Source: Dinochytrium kinnereticum (taxonomy: Eukaryota; Chytridiomycota; Chytridiomycetes; Chytridiales; Chytridiaceae). From it: a stretch of 64,000 nucleotides of DNA. A program made the position numbers and the translations under genes. The first letter of the stretch is position 1, and each line of letters opens with the position of its first letter. Positions 35,384 through 47,400 of the stretch are shown here, in pieces. The notes under the pieces were generated by a model. That model was not told the DNA's origin and searched no databases. It saw nothing but the letters and a program-made list of their open reading frames with translations. The stretch spans positions 1 to 64,000 of the forward strand of contig JADGJT010000061.1 in the NCBI GenBank assembly GCA_027604005.1. Reading direction: 5' to 3'.

Positions 35384-37823
35384 ATGGATGCCATGCAGTT
35401 GCAACAGGATGGACGTGGCCCCAGGTTCTCCAGCCTCCCACTGGAGGTTATATGCATCATCATGGACATGCTCTCGCTGAAAGAGAGAGCTGGGATGGCT
35501 ACCGTGAACCGCCAGACACTGGCTGGGTTTATGGACACCAAGGTACTTTCATTCTTTCTCTGCAATCGCGGGGCTGATGCTGTTACAAAGGCGTTGGAGC
35601 TCTTTGCGACGCCGAGCCTTGCCAAGCTTGGGATCGGAGATGTCATCAAGCAATTCCCCCGGCTGCAGAGGCTTGCCATCCGGTTAAGGAGCAAATCGGA
35701 TGAGGACATGGACGCAGCCGTGAAAGCAGGACTTAGCTTCGGGGGCCACCCGGCTCTGCTTCATCTGGTATCAGACACGTCCTCAGTGCTCCGAGGGACG
35801 AGATTCTGCCCGAAACTGAAAACGATAGCACTCTGCGAGGAGTTCACCATGCCCATACCCCATCTTCTAGACATGACCGAAAATGGTGTTAGCATGATCT
35901 TCCGTAAACTACCCTCTGTAACGAACCTGGACATTGACTGCCCTCTTCTGTGGGCCGTTAACCGTTTCTCTCATTGGAGGATGGACGAGGATTTGGACAT
36001 GATCGAGAGCCCCTTGTCGCCAACGCTCCCCACTGAGAGCATCTGCATCTGGAACCTGGAGCACCTTTGCATACGATCATTGCACAATGACTCTATCAAC
36101 GATTTTATTATGGGACTGATGCGCAGAGCTTCCTTTCCAAGCCTTCGAAAGGTTCATTTAGGGGGAGACGAAACCATTCTTCCGTTTGATAGCGTCAGAT
36201 TCATTTCTCAGGCGTGCCCAAGTCTAGAGGACATGTCGTTTTCATCATTGCATTTCGGCGAGGACCTTGCGACGATGATCAACATGCTTCCAGGTACCCT
36301 TAATGCGTTTTCACTTTCTTCTTGCGAGATGCGGCTTCATCGATACGACGACATTGATAACATTGCCTTGGAATTGGTCACATTGGTCATTCATAAACTG
36401 CGCATGCTGTCGAAGCTTGAGGTTGTTCTTTGCAAGTTTTCGAGGATAATGACGGCGAGTATAGGAATGCTGCGATATGACGAGGCGCATGATGCATTTG
36501 CATACAATCAACTGCATCATCTAACTCTGCTTGGATTTGGAAAGAACCTCTCGGATCCAAGTTTTCTATCCGTGTTTCCTCTTTTGAGGACTCTCAAGAT
36601 CGATGATGTTCCGCATTCAGTGAATTCTGGCCATGGCGGCACGGTACCCTTTCTGGCGCTTCTCCAACCCTTAGAGTTTCTGGCAGAGGTTGACGTGCGA
36701 TACACGAGGGCAAATCAAAGGAATCGAAATCCGAGAGACTGGGCAAGGGCCTACGTTCCTCCCGAGCAACGGCTCTTTGTGGAAGATGATACGTGGAAGG
36801 AATTCAACAGCAACTCTATGAGGGACCTTGTGCAGACATCCACGAGCTCTCGCTTAGAAAGTGTCCGAAAGCTCTCCCTCTATGCACCGTTGTTTATAGA
36901 AAGCGTGCTTGGAACTATTCAAGACTCGTCAATACTAACGCATTTGAAGTTATCCTATGTCAACGGCAACGCAGATCATGAGATTAGTGCTATTTCCTCC
37001 TCTCGTATCAACCTTCCTTCTCTGAAAAGCCTGCACTTGCACATACATGGTGATGAAAGCGATCAAGTGTCTCTCGAGCTAATGTGCGCGTTGGTTTCTG
37101 CGGCTTCGGGATTGAGAGAGCTGAGGGTCCAGGCTACTAAGTCTGCTTTGAATGACATCGACGAGTGTCGAGCCCCACCGCTAGGCGAAGACTTAAACCT
37201 GGGTTTTGAGCGGGACGTCATCTACGCCTCTACATTGCGGACTCTGGCGATGGCCTGCCCACGTCTCACAAGTATTTCTTTCTCTGGGTTTTCGATTTCG
37301 ATATCTGCACTTGAGCTTTTAAACCCTGACGGATACTTTACGCCATGGAGAGACTCTTTAAGTTCATTTGAGGTATATTTTCGTCATGATTCTCTTACTT
37401 ACATGCGCTTTTCAGCTTCTGGTTCGCGGTATACCAAAGCTGGATTTCCAATACGACCTTCTCCTTACAGGCTTTCTCAAATCCCACCCTCTTCTGAAAG
37501 CCGTGGATATATGTGTGGAAAACTTCAGCGCACTTCATAATGAGTTTTTGGCCGCTAGTAGTGCCAGCAATTCAAGGCCACTGCTTGCGCCGGCTGCAGA
37601 GACGAACTTGGAGGAGAACGCGTCTGTGAACGAGATTCGGTTGCGAGACGCGCTGAATCTGCGCCTGGGTAAGATATACGAAGATGAATTGCGGCGACGC
37701 GTATGGTGGCTCGAGATTGTGAGGGTGGTATCGCCATCGCTCAGAAGCCAGCGCATGCGGACCTTCCTCCTGCGGCGTATCGCCAACAGTGCAGGCCGCC
37801 AGCAGGATCCAATGCTGCTTTGA
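35384..37823 (+). CDS. F-box/LRR-like protein
   Basis: Two exons, 35384-37372 and 37416-37823, encode 798 residues. FSSLPLEVICIIMDMLSLKE near residues 15-35 is an F-box: LP-EV-h-I-h-x-hL. Such boxes bind Skp1 in SCF ubiquitin ligases. The rest has irregular leucine-rich stretches such as LRKVHLGG, LEDMSFSSLHFG, LRTLKIDDVP, LTHLKLSYVNG and LKSLHLHIHG, which suggests a degenerate LRR solenoid for substrate binding. The C-terminal 130 residues, beyond the intron, have ELRRRVWWLEIVRVV and a basic tail. The specific orthologue is unknown; fungi have many lineage-specific F-box proteins. It starts 117 bp after the PACT gene. Its stop lies 31 bp before the next ATG, and AATAAA at 37827-37832 falls within that gap. 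Confidence 0.8.
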
Positions 37824-37826
37824 TCT

Positions 37827-37832
37827 AATAAA
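37827..37832 (+). terminator. Polyadenylation-signal-like hexamer between F-box and UEV genes
   Basis: AATAAA begins four bases after the F-box stop codon and 28 bases before the UEV start codon. If it is used, cleavage of the F-box transcript would occur at or inside the UEV coding start. Confidence 0.45.
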
Positions 37833-37854
37833 TTTTCATTTTCTGATATTGAAA

Positions 37855-38496
37855 ATGGCCACTGGTGAGTTGAGGGTTGAACGGCAGCAGACACGGTGGC
37901 CGGAGATTGATCTAATCGCATACATCGATAGTCCCGCGAAACTTCAGGCTACTTGAGGAGTTGGAGCGAGGTGAGAAGGGTATCGGAGACGGAACCATCA
38001 GCTACGGTCTGTCCGATGGCGACGACATTTCCATGTCCAACTGGCATGGCACCATCATCGGACCTCTTAACGTATGGTCCATCTCATGCAAGCGTTGCAT
38101 GCGAAGCTTACTTTCTCTCTCTTGTAAAAGACTGTTCACGAGAACCGCATCTTCAGTTTGAGGATACTCTGCGGCCCGCAATACCCCGACAAGCCTCCTG
38201 CCGTAAGCTTCTCCTCGAAAATCAACATGGGTGGGGTCAACCAGTTGAACGGGAAGGTCGGTATCAGCTGGCGCTTGAACTATTCATTTCCTGTATGCTA
38301 AATGTATCCACTCAGGTTGAGCGCCTCAGCTGCCTGGAGAATTGGAAACGATCAAACACGATCGAGACAGTCCTTGCCGAGCTCAGGCGGTATGTACCGT
38401 ATTATTTTGTCTGTTTGTCTTAACCTCTTTTGAAGTGAGATGGCATTGCCCCAGAACAGGAAGCTCCCGCAGCCTCCTGAGGGCGCTTCGTTCTAA
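37855..38496 (+). CDS. MMS2: Ubiquitin-conjugating enzyme variant, Mms2/UBE2V
   Basis: Catalytically inactive E2-like partner of Ubc13 that directs Lys63-linked ubiquitin chains, used in error-free DNA damage tolerance. Five exons (37855-37864, 37932-38071, 38131-38256, 38316-38389, 38436-38496) encode 136 residues. The protein begins [20 protein letters not shown] and continues [10 protein letters not shown], then [30 protein letters not shown] and [11 protein letters not shown]. It ends in [10 protein letters not shown], the Mms2/Uev1 C-terminus. The active-site Cys segment of true E2s is absent, as expected for a UEV. The first exon is only 10 nt. Length is typical. The gene begins 31 bp after the F-box stop codon, so the two genes probably overlap in transcribed sequence. 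Confidence 0.95.
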
Positions 38497-38790
38497 CGGG
38501 CTTGGTTTTTGTTGGTTAGAATTGTATTGGGTAGCGGGCCTTCGTATTGCATCTACTTTATTCATTGACGATAATACATCTATCTGGTTACAGTCGCGAT
38601 ATTCAGCGCGGATTGCTGCTTTTGTCATGTTTATCGCAGCAATGAACCCCCATCAGACTGCTGAATACTGTATCCTTGAATGTGTCCAGAAAATTCGAGT
38701 AAACTGTTGTATTGTCCTGAGCCTCCAAAAAGAGCACTTCGTGCATTCCTAAACACGCCACATCCATCCACTCAGTCCTGCAAGGAAAGC

Positions 38791-41700
38791 ATGGCACTCT
38801 CGCTCCCACAAGAAGCACCCGCCGGCCGCCTTTTGGTCGTTTCCAACCGGCTTCCGATCACAATTAAGCGGACCCAAGATGAGAGCCAGTGGAAACTGTC
38901 CATGAGCTCCGGGGGCCTAGTCTCAGCACTATCTGGCCTTAAGAAGGACATGTCGTTTACTTGGTTCGGATGGCCGGGTCTGGAGATTGCAGAGGAGGAG
39001 CGGCCCGGTTTGTGCGAGAGGCTACAGTCGGAGTACTCGGCTGTGCCTGTTTTCCTAAGCGACTTGATTGCGGATATGCATTACAATGGATTTTCAAACA
39101 GGTATATGAAAGTAATGATTTTTTCTGCTGCTGTTTATTTTAAGATGCGACTAATGCATCGGCTTATGGTGGCAGTATCCTCTGGCCACTTTTCCACTAC
39201 CACCCTGGAGAAATCACTTTTGACGAAGATCACTGGGATGCCTACCAACAAGCCAATGTGGCTTTTGCTGACGCTCTCAGTAAGGTCGTCAAAGATGGAG
39301 ATCTGATTTGGGTGCATGACTACCACTTGATGCTCTTACCTTCTCTCTTAAAAGAACGGTTGGGTGGAAATAAGCCAAATGTTAAGATTGGTTTCTTTCT
39401 GCACACCCCCTTTCCTTCGTCCGAAATATATCGTATTCTTCCTGTCAGAAAACAGATTTTGCTTGGCGTACTTCATAGCGATCTGATCGGCTTCTCGACT
39501 TATGACTATGCTCGGCATTTCTTATCAAGTTGCACGCGTATTCTTGGATTGCATACAATGCCTAATGGTGTTGAATTTGAAGGAAGACAGGTTTATGTGG
39601 GAACTTTTCCCATAGGCATCGACCCTACCAAGTTCACAGAGGTTAGTATATGATTTTTGAGTATGCTAATTAATGAAAAGGGTCTAGAAAATCCCACAAT
39701 CCTAGCTCGCATAGACAGGCTCGAAGAACGCTTCAAAGGCGTCAAAGTTCTTGTTGGAGTAGATAGGTTAGACTACATCAAAGGCGTGCCTCAAAAGCTT
39801 CATGCTTTTGAACTCTTCCTTGCGAAGCATCCTGAATGGGTTGAGAAAGTTGTATTAGTCCAAGTAGCTGTTCCTTCCCGGCAAGATGTTGGGGAATATC
39901 AGCATTTGCAGACTGTGGTGAATGAATTAGTCGGTCGCATCAACGGGAGATTTGGGAGTGTTGAGTTTACTCCGATTCACTTCATGCATAAGAGTGTCAA
40001 CTTCGAGGAGCTGGTCTCACTCTATTCTGTTGCAGACGCTTGTATTGTTTCTAGTACCCGCGATGGAATGAACTTGGTTGGCTTTCTTTTCTTTTCTCCT
40101 CTTTCCTTTGCCTTTCGAATTCTTTAAGCCTTTATTGTATTATGCGTCTAATTAATGTTTGTCTAGGTATCGTACGAGTATATTGCATGCCAAGAAAAGA
40201 AGAACGGCGTATTAGTTTTAAGCGAATTTGCCGGAGCAGCTCAATCACTGAATGGTAAGATCGCATTAGATGATAATTGTGATTTACTGTATTTTTTATC
40301 ATTGCAGGATCAATCATAGTTAACCCTTGGAACACTGAGGAGCTTGCCCAGGCTTTATATGACGCAGTAACAATGCCGGAGACAATTCGACGGGGTAATC
40401 ATCAAAAAGTTTACAAGTATGTCACAAAGCATACGGCAGCACACTGGGGCCTGACCTTCGTAAAAGAACTTCAGGTAGATATATTTTCATCCTGAATTTC
40501 ACAGTGCTTAATGAATTTCTAGAGAGTAACCCAGGAACATGATCCTAGCCGCCTCCCCAAATTTCCAGTGGACGAGATCGTGACTCGGTTCAAAGAATCA
40601 TCCAAGAAGAAGGTATTTGAAAAATTATCTTTTTCGGTTTTCTTTTCATTGCTCTTTTGAGAGTATATGATTATCTTAGTTCCGGCCTCTTCTCCTTCCT
40701 TTACTTAAGGAGTCACTGATCAGTATTATTTCCCCTTCAATTCTAACTTATTGCCCGCAAAAGATTCTTTTTCTAGATTATGATGGCACATTAACCACCA
40801 CCCACAAATTACCAGAGTTTGCGAAGCCTTCCACTGCTACTCTCGAATCTCTGAAGAGGTTGGCATCTCAGGAAGATGTTTATCTCTACATAGTCTCAGG
40901 GCGCTCTCGCCTTCATTTGGACCTGTGGTTTAGTGAAACGGGGGTTGGACTTTCTGCAGAGCATGGTTGCTTCTACCGCCATCCTCCGAAGCACGCTTCT
41001 ATATTTGATAATGAGGACGACCATGTGCCGCAAGGAATTGAGGCATCATCTCTCCCTAATCTTCGAACGGAGGAAGTGAACGTGGATGGCCTAGCGATCG
41101 CATCCTCATCCTTTTTGGGCTCGGATATGCTTCCGGTTCCGGCGCCTTCGCCTGCAGTGCCTTATCACGGAGACTCTCGTTCAAGCGCACAGCACCTGGC
41201 GCGGGGCACGCCACGTCGCTCAAGTGATGGATGGCTGGCATTGGTTGATCAGGTTGATTCGTCTTGGCGTGATACTATCCGGCCTCTCTTTCAACATTAC
41301 ACTGAGAGAACACCGGGCAGCTTTATAGAAGAAAAGGAGATCAATATCACCTGGCATTACCGGCATGCTGATCCCGAATTTGGAAGCTGGCAAGCAGCGG
41401 AGCTCCAGGTTAACCTCGAGAAAATTTTGAGCCATATGGCTGTTTCGGTGAGTTGCAGCCATGGCTGAATTATGTGATTTCACGAAATTTCGGGAGGTCT
41501 AACTTGGTTGCGAAGATTATTCTTGGGAACAAAACATTGGAATTAAGACCCTCGATGGTTGACAAAGCTTCGGCCGCTAGAGCGATACTGAAAGACTTAA
41601 ATGTGACCCCAGATGAATATTTCATCCTTTGCCTTGGGGACGGAAAGACAGATGAGGTCGTCTTCCACTATCTCCGGAACGAGATGCCCGGTTCTGTTAC

Positions 41701-41794
41701 GGCCACTGTTGGGAAAAAGCAGACTGAGGCTGGGTACTATTTGGAGTCAGTGAAGGAAGTGGAGTTGTTTATCAACCGTCTATCATCTAACTGA
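38791..41794 (+). CDS. Bifunctional trehalose-6-phosphate synthase/phosphatase
   Basis: Eight exons (38791-39101, 39176-39641, 39681-40076, 40167-40254, 40308-40474, 40523-40612, 40764-41447, 41516-41794) encode 826 residues. The GT20 domain (to about residue 500) keeps SNRLPITIKR, FTWFGWPG, WPLFHYHPGE, WVHDYHLMLLP, GVDRLDYIKGVPQKLH and STRDGMNLVSYEYIACQ, so UDP-glucose and glucose-6-phosphate sites look intact. The HAD phosphatase domain starts at ILFLDYDGTLTTT (nucleophile region near residue 511) and has IVSGRSR and AEHGCFYRHP. Two points are odd. About 80 Ser/Pro-rich residues (about 580-660) are inserted after AEHGCFYRHP. The last HAD motif reads LGDGKTDE instead of the usual GDDRTDE. 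The last intron is taken as 41448-41515, because this rejoins the family pattern into IILGNKTLELRP. It resembles a fused TPS1/TPS2 enzyme rather than a regulatory subunit. Confidence 0.93.
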
Positions 41795-42126
41795 AAGACG
41801 TTTTATTCCCTTGATATTTGATATGATGAGCATTTGCATATAAATTTTTTTGGATACTATTTTATCATTTTTGCCCCAGTTGTCTGCCAATTCAATTTAT
41901 TAAGAAAAAAAAAGCCTTTTCTAAGCCATAATGATTTTTGGTAGAACACGATTTTATTTTCCCATTAATCAGAACGTTTCATACTCCATTTCAGTTGGTT
42001 CTTTAGAAGGATTTCTTCGTGCTGGGCGTGGACTTCTTAGAGGAGATTTGTCTCCCCAGGCACTACGTCGAAAGAAGGAAAAAAGGCAAGGGGAGTCAGC
42101 GGCTTTAAATTCATTTTATACACTTA
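41795..42126. other. Convergent intergenic, TPS/TPP and NudE
   Basis: This 332-bp tail-to-tail region is AT-rich and should hold both 3' ends. No gene or repeat is visible. Confidence 0.5.
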
Positions 42127-43563
42127 TTACCCAACAGACCCTGAGCTACTGAGATTAGATGCAGATCGGCCCATGTTTAATGACGACGCTTTCAGGGGTG
42201 GTGATAAGGGGTTCGAGGACGCGGCGCTAACAAGGAGAGGCTGCACATATTTGTCCCGGGCGGCGGTAATTCGGAGCTCCAGAGACTTAAATTCGATTAG
42301 CATGTCCTTGAAACAACGGAGTAATCGGCGAGAGTGAAAACAGCAGTAAAGAATGCAAAAAAAGAAGAAAAATCAAAAAACCTTTGCACGCTGGAGAAGC
42401 TCATTCAGAGTGGTAATTGCACCCGTTTGAGGGACCTTTGTCGTCTCCTCCTCCGCCATTTTGAGTTTAACAGGTACAGTGTGATCTTTAAGAATTTCAT
42501 CGATGGCTTGAACGACAGGAGGAGATTTTGGCGGCAACACCATTTCAATATCTTCGCCAGATGCGACTTGTGCGGGGGGAGCAACATGTTCTGCCGCCAC
42601 TACGGCATCATCCAGAGGCGCGGAGGTGGCATCACCTTCCGAAAAGGCCGTGGTGAGGGAAAGAGGTGATTCCAAGGATCTTGATGATGATGTGAGTGCA
42701 GACAAAAGACGCTCTTTTCCTTCCAGCTTCGCTCTGACCACCGAGAGTTCATTCATGGCGTCTAATGGGCATCGTTTATAAATTACTAAAATGAGACAAA
42801 AAACCCACCTCTCAAATCATCTTTCAGGCGTTGCGATTCCTCTTCTACTTGGGCCTTCGAGTCCAGCTCATGCTCAAGAAAGATCGTTCGCTCCAGTGCC
42901 TTATTGTACTTGTTCTCCATATCCTCTGCCGAGACGGACTTTACTCGATAGTTTTGTTCCAGCTCCGAATTCATGATCTCAAGCTCTCTAGTCTGATCTC
43001 GAAACTCTTTCTCGACTTTCCTTAGAAGATCCACTTCTTGCTGAAGGCTATTGATGGTTTTGTTGGATTCTGCCTGATGTTGGGTAAAGCGGTTCTACAT
43101 GGGCGAGTCAGCGATCTTGAGCCGATTGGCCGGATCGGCCTTGATCCTATCACTCACTTTAAACTCATCCAGCTCTCTTATCAATTGCTGGTTCCTCTTC
43201 TTTAGATCGGAAACCTCTCGATCGAGCTCGGCCTCATACTCTCTGGACTCTGTCTGAAACTCTTCAAAATCCCTCTTGGATTCCTCCAGTTCAGTCTTCA
43301 GGGCATCGCAGTTTGAGCAGCTATATTAACGAAGATCGAGGATGGAGAGAAATGAACAGGGCTGTGAGCTGTGAGATCGCTGATGAACCACCCAGCCCAA
43401 TGGATCCAAAGTCCGACATCTGCCATGCAAGGCATCCAAAGGGGTGAAACATCCAACATGTCCAGCTTCCCATCCGTATCCTCACTGTTCGCTGAGCACA
43501 CTCATTCCCTTCGCAGTCTTCACATCCTTCAAACGTAGCCCGTTATTGCCCTCACCTTGACAT
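42127..43563 (-). CDS. NDE1: NudE/NDE1 dynein regulator
   Basis: Five exons (43556-43563, 43158-43320, 42809-43094, 42382-42761, 42127-42306) encode 338 residues. The first 170 residues are a coiled coil with NudE landmarks. EEFQTESREYEAELDREV comes near the start, then DLKKRNQQLIRELDEF, FRDQTRELEIMNSELEQNYR, and NKALERTIFLEHELD with LKDDLRD. NudE homologues bind Lis1 and the dynein intermediate chain and couple dynein to centrosomes, nuclei and cargo. The C-terminal half is polar, Ser/Pro-rich and variable, as in the family. The first exon is only eight nucleotides (ATG TCA AG). This start is inferred from a good donor, GTGAGG, and a phase match to the family N-terminus, so it is the weakest part of the model. 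Length matches NDE1 and NDEL1. Confidence 0.88.
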
Positions 43564-44488
43564 TTTGTCCACTGTCTGGAGGCACTTTTGAATACTGTAA
43601 ATATGCACACAAGTTTTTCAACAATTCGAACAACTCCTTCTGAGACTCTCTTTTGTTTGTTGAGGAAAGAAAGCGCAGTGAGAGAGACGCCGCCATCTTT
43701 GATTAAAACGATTGATGCCGCTTCGGATCTCATCAGCCGGTGGTTTCTACAAGGCAAGTCCTTATGTCCAAACTGGAGACATGCAGTCGAGAACTCCCTG
43801 GTCTAAGGGAGAATTGGCGGGATGCAGACTGTGCATTGAAGCTGTAGCCTGCATTCATTAGTTTCAGTTTGTTTGCAGTGATTGTGAAGCATGTAAGAAC
43901 CAAATTCGTTCGTCGGTAAGTGCAGAGAATTACAGTAGACACAAACCGAACATGGAAGAAAGCAACGGATCAAGCAGTGCTTACATGAATGGTCCTCTTC
44001 AGTTCTAGCTACTATGAACCTGCAATGGAATTGTTGAGGCGAACCAGGCGCCAGCATGGTCAATCAGGGCGTCTTATAGTACTTGCTGGCTTTCGACTAC
44101 AAAACTGGTAGTGGCCGAAATCCCCAGTTCACAAGGGAAATAAAAAAGTGTTCACACTCCGCAGGCGAGAAGGCTAAGAGTAGTTCTTATCAAGTTTCAA
44201 TGTGGTATAAGTATTTTAACCGCTAGAGTATGACACCCCTGACTAGCGAGAAGCTGGTAAAGACACCACGCGAAGGTGATGAGGATATCAATTATTGGAC
44301 ATGTTTATCATGCTGTTTGTGGCGCAGAGGTGCCAGAATGGGGGGGGGCAGGCTGGACTCTTAATTCATAGTAAAGCATCACCACCTCAAACGATAGAAG
44401 AAAAAGAAGAAAAAAACACTCATTTATTATGAAGCTGCACAGCACTCTCTTCCGTCTCAAACGCCGCAAAAAGCTAAAACCTCCCTCT
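43564..44488. other. Intergenic, upstream of NudE
   Basis: About 925 bp between NudE and the 3' end of the AASS gene. Short open frames of fewer than about 90 codons occur, but they have no recognisable relatives or splice partners. The NudE promoter should be at the left end. A G8 homopolymer lies near 44341. Confidence 0.5.
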
Positions 44489-47400
44489 TCACACCCTCCT
44501 CGATACATCCCGGAACTTAATACCTTCCGCCTCCAACTTGACCAGCATAGGGTCATAAATATCCTTATAGACAGGTGCTAGCACTCCCATCCGGTCGATT
44601 TCCCTGTTAAGGATCATCTCAGTAGCGATGGCAGCAGGCAAGCCGACAGTTTTGGCCATAGCGGAGTAGCCCAGGGGGTCTCCATAGGCGATTAAGGTGG
44701 AAGTGCGGTGTTCCTATTTAATAAGGTGTGAGGCAAGAGATAATAGCTTGAAAATGTGGCCTACGTTAACATTGGATCCCCAACGAATGCCAAATTCGTG
44801 ATGCATGATGACCATGTCGCGCTCATCCTTCTCGTAGATGAGCTTGGCTTGGAGAAGGGCGCAGAAGGAGTCGAGGATTGAGGGAGAAGGGTGAACTGTA
44901 TGGTGCTCGGAGGTCATGTCCATCCTGAAAGGACTTGTTAGAACTCAAAACAAAGTGTTTACGATTTCTTACCATTCGAGAGATTCTAGGACCTTTGTGA
45001 CGTGGATAGGGTCTTCACCACCAGACGGGTAGAGTTTCGACTTGATAGCGTCACGCCATTCCCCGCGGCCCTTAGGTACCCTAGAAAGACCCATGGAGCG
45101 AGACAGCAAAGATGCCTGAAAATGCACGTAAGCAGAGGATAGCGTTGTTGAGACTTACCCAACTCATGTTTCCCCCAATATCCTGGGGCGTGGTGTTGAG
45201 TAGACCAAGTTGGATAAAAGCTCCCATGAGATCGGCGTAGCCCTATTTATTCATAGAGTCATGAATACGATTGGAATTGCAGGTTATTCCCTTACCTTGT
45301 ATCGCAGGGTACCACGCAGCATAGTATCCATGTTGCTACCGTCACCGAGGTTGTATGTTTGAAGGTAGTCAAGAGAGTTGCGGTTAGGCAGCCCTTCAAG
45401 CGCGAAACCGGGGTGAATGTTAACGGTGAGTTTTGACTTCATCAAGTCCGATCCAGGAACTTCAACAGCCTAATAACCACAATGAAGAAAAGCCAAAAAA
45501 GTAGGTTCGATAATTAGAAGCAAAAAGCAAAGATGCTCAATATCACAATTAAAACTTACCCGGCCATCTTTCTTAAAGCTTGCAGAATTCAATCCGGCAA
45601 GCAATACGCCTTTAGGGCTCCAGCTAAATTTGTACCCAAGAGGGTTACCTGAAGCCTCGGGTGCAGGTAGACCTCCACACCACGAGATAAAGGATGAGAT
45701 CTCCCCACCCTTTTCCTTCACCTCATCAAATAACTTCATGGCGGTCAAATGATCGATACCAGGGTCAAGACCAATCTCGTTCAGAATAGTGATGCCGGCA
45801 TTTTTGGCTCTGAAGACCGGGAGGCGAATTGTACGTGTTAGATAATTCAGACCCTTCATTCGAGTAACGTGGGAAAAAACGGGCAAATACCTTTGATCAA
45901 GTGCTTTCATGGCGGGTGAAATGTAACTCGCCGTAACAAGATGCTTCTTCTGCTCTATGCATTTTTCAGCGATAACCGGATGCAATGTCGCCGGGACGAA
46001 ACTGACGACCACATCGCTAGTCTCGACCAGTTTCGAAAGACTAGCATGATTCGCTACGTCCAGAGGCTGAACTGATGCCATGCTGCGGTTATTAGAAAGT
46101 TTCTTGGCCTCATCGTGAGCGTTGCTTGCTGGAAGGAGTATGTTAAACAATATCAAAATAGATATAATTCACCAATTGTGACATGGTTATCCTTTGACCT
46201 AAGAAGGTAATCGACTAGAGGAGCGGCAACGTATCCTGACCCAAGAAGAAGGACATTTTTCCTGCCTGTGACCTTAATACCAGACCTAGAAGTGAAGTTT
46301 TCGACCTTAACTCAAGAAACTATATCAACAACTTACCCATGAGGAACACCAAACTGCTCAACACACGATTTCAGCTTAACGTGATCATCCTCGAGATTTC
46401 CATCGTTAGTTGTAATGGTGGCCCTTTTTAAAACGGGGTGATCAAAGTTGCCTTTCACCTGCGAGTCATCAGCGAGGGGTACGGTGCTAAAATGAAGAAA
46501 TTACCAGCTCCATCATAAATGGAAACAAAGCGTCACCGAAGTATTCGCTGGCTTCAAGGGGCATCTCGGTCGGGAGGTTATCAATTGACATGATCTGTAC
46601 ACCTTTTCCCTCAGTACTGAAAGATAGGCGGGATAACGTGGTTAACATTTGTGAAGTTTAATCCTTCTAAACTTACTTCTGATGCTCTTCACCAGTCGCA
46701 GGGTCAAACATGAAGAATGGCTGGTCAATAGTGGTTGCGCGGCTCATAAACTCCAGAGACCCCTATAAAGCATTTGTTGAAGTTAGGACCGACAGAGTAA
46801 AGGGCAAACTCAAGATCTCACGTGAATATCGCAAGACACATCAGCAACTTGCAGCATCCTGAACCTATTCTCCAGAGCCAAAGTACGGGCCTGCTCCGTC
46901 GTCAAAAGTCGTGGGTAGCGCTCGTCCCAAAAGATTCCATTGACAAGCATAGAAGCGTACGGCGCGACCTAGGTTTTTTACACTGCATCAGTATGTTGAA
47001 AAGGCAAACAATTCAACCTTTTCATGGAAAATAGACTCATAGTTTTGCGGGTTCGCCATATAGTCCTGACGCGAGTAAGGCTTCCCGTCCTTTCTCACAA
47101 TGTAGTCCTCAATCGTAACTTTGCAGCCGTAAACCTTGTGATTATCAAATTCTGAGAGAATTTAGAGGATAGCTCCAATACTCTTAATCGGACCTTTGTT
47201 CTCGATCAGCGCTTTGAGATCATCCGGCTTAACCCATTCATGAGGCAAGCATTTAAAGACATGAAGAGCGCCCTGTCACCGTTCACAGTTTAAGCACGTC
47301 CAGAAATTAATGAATATTCACCTTAGTCACGTTCCCGTCCCCAGTGAAAACAAAAACCAAAGGCCCTAGCTCCCGAGGCAACCCATCGTCCATGATGACC

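Noticed and set aside
41448..41458. An 11-nt intron in the TPS/TPP gene that would join TCG to CCATGG
   Set aside because: Far too short to splice. The 68-nt intron 41448-41515 has proper ends and restores the family sequence.
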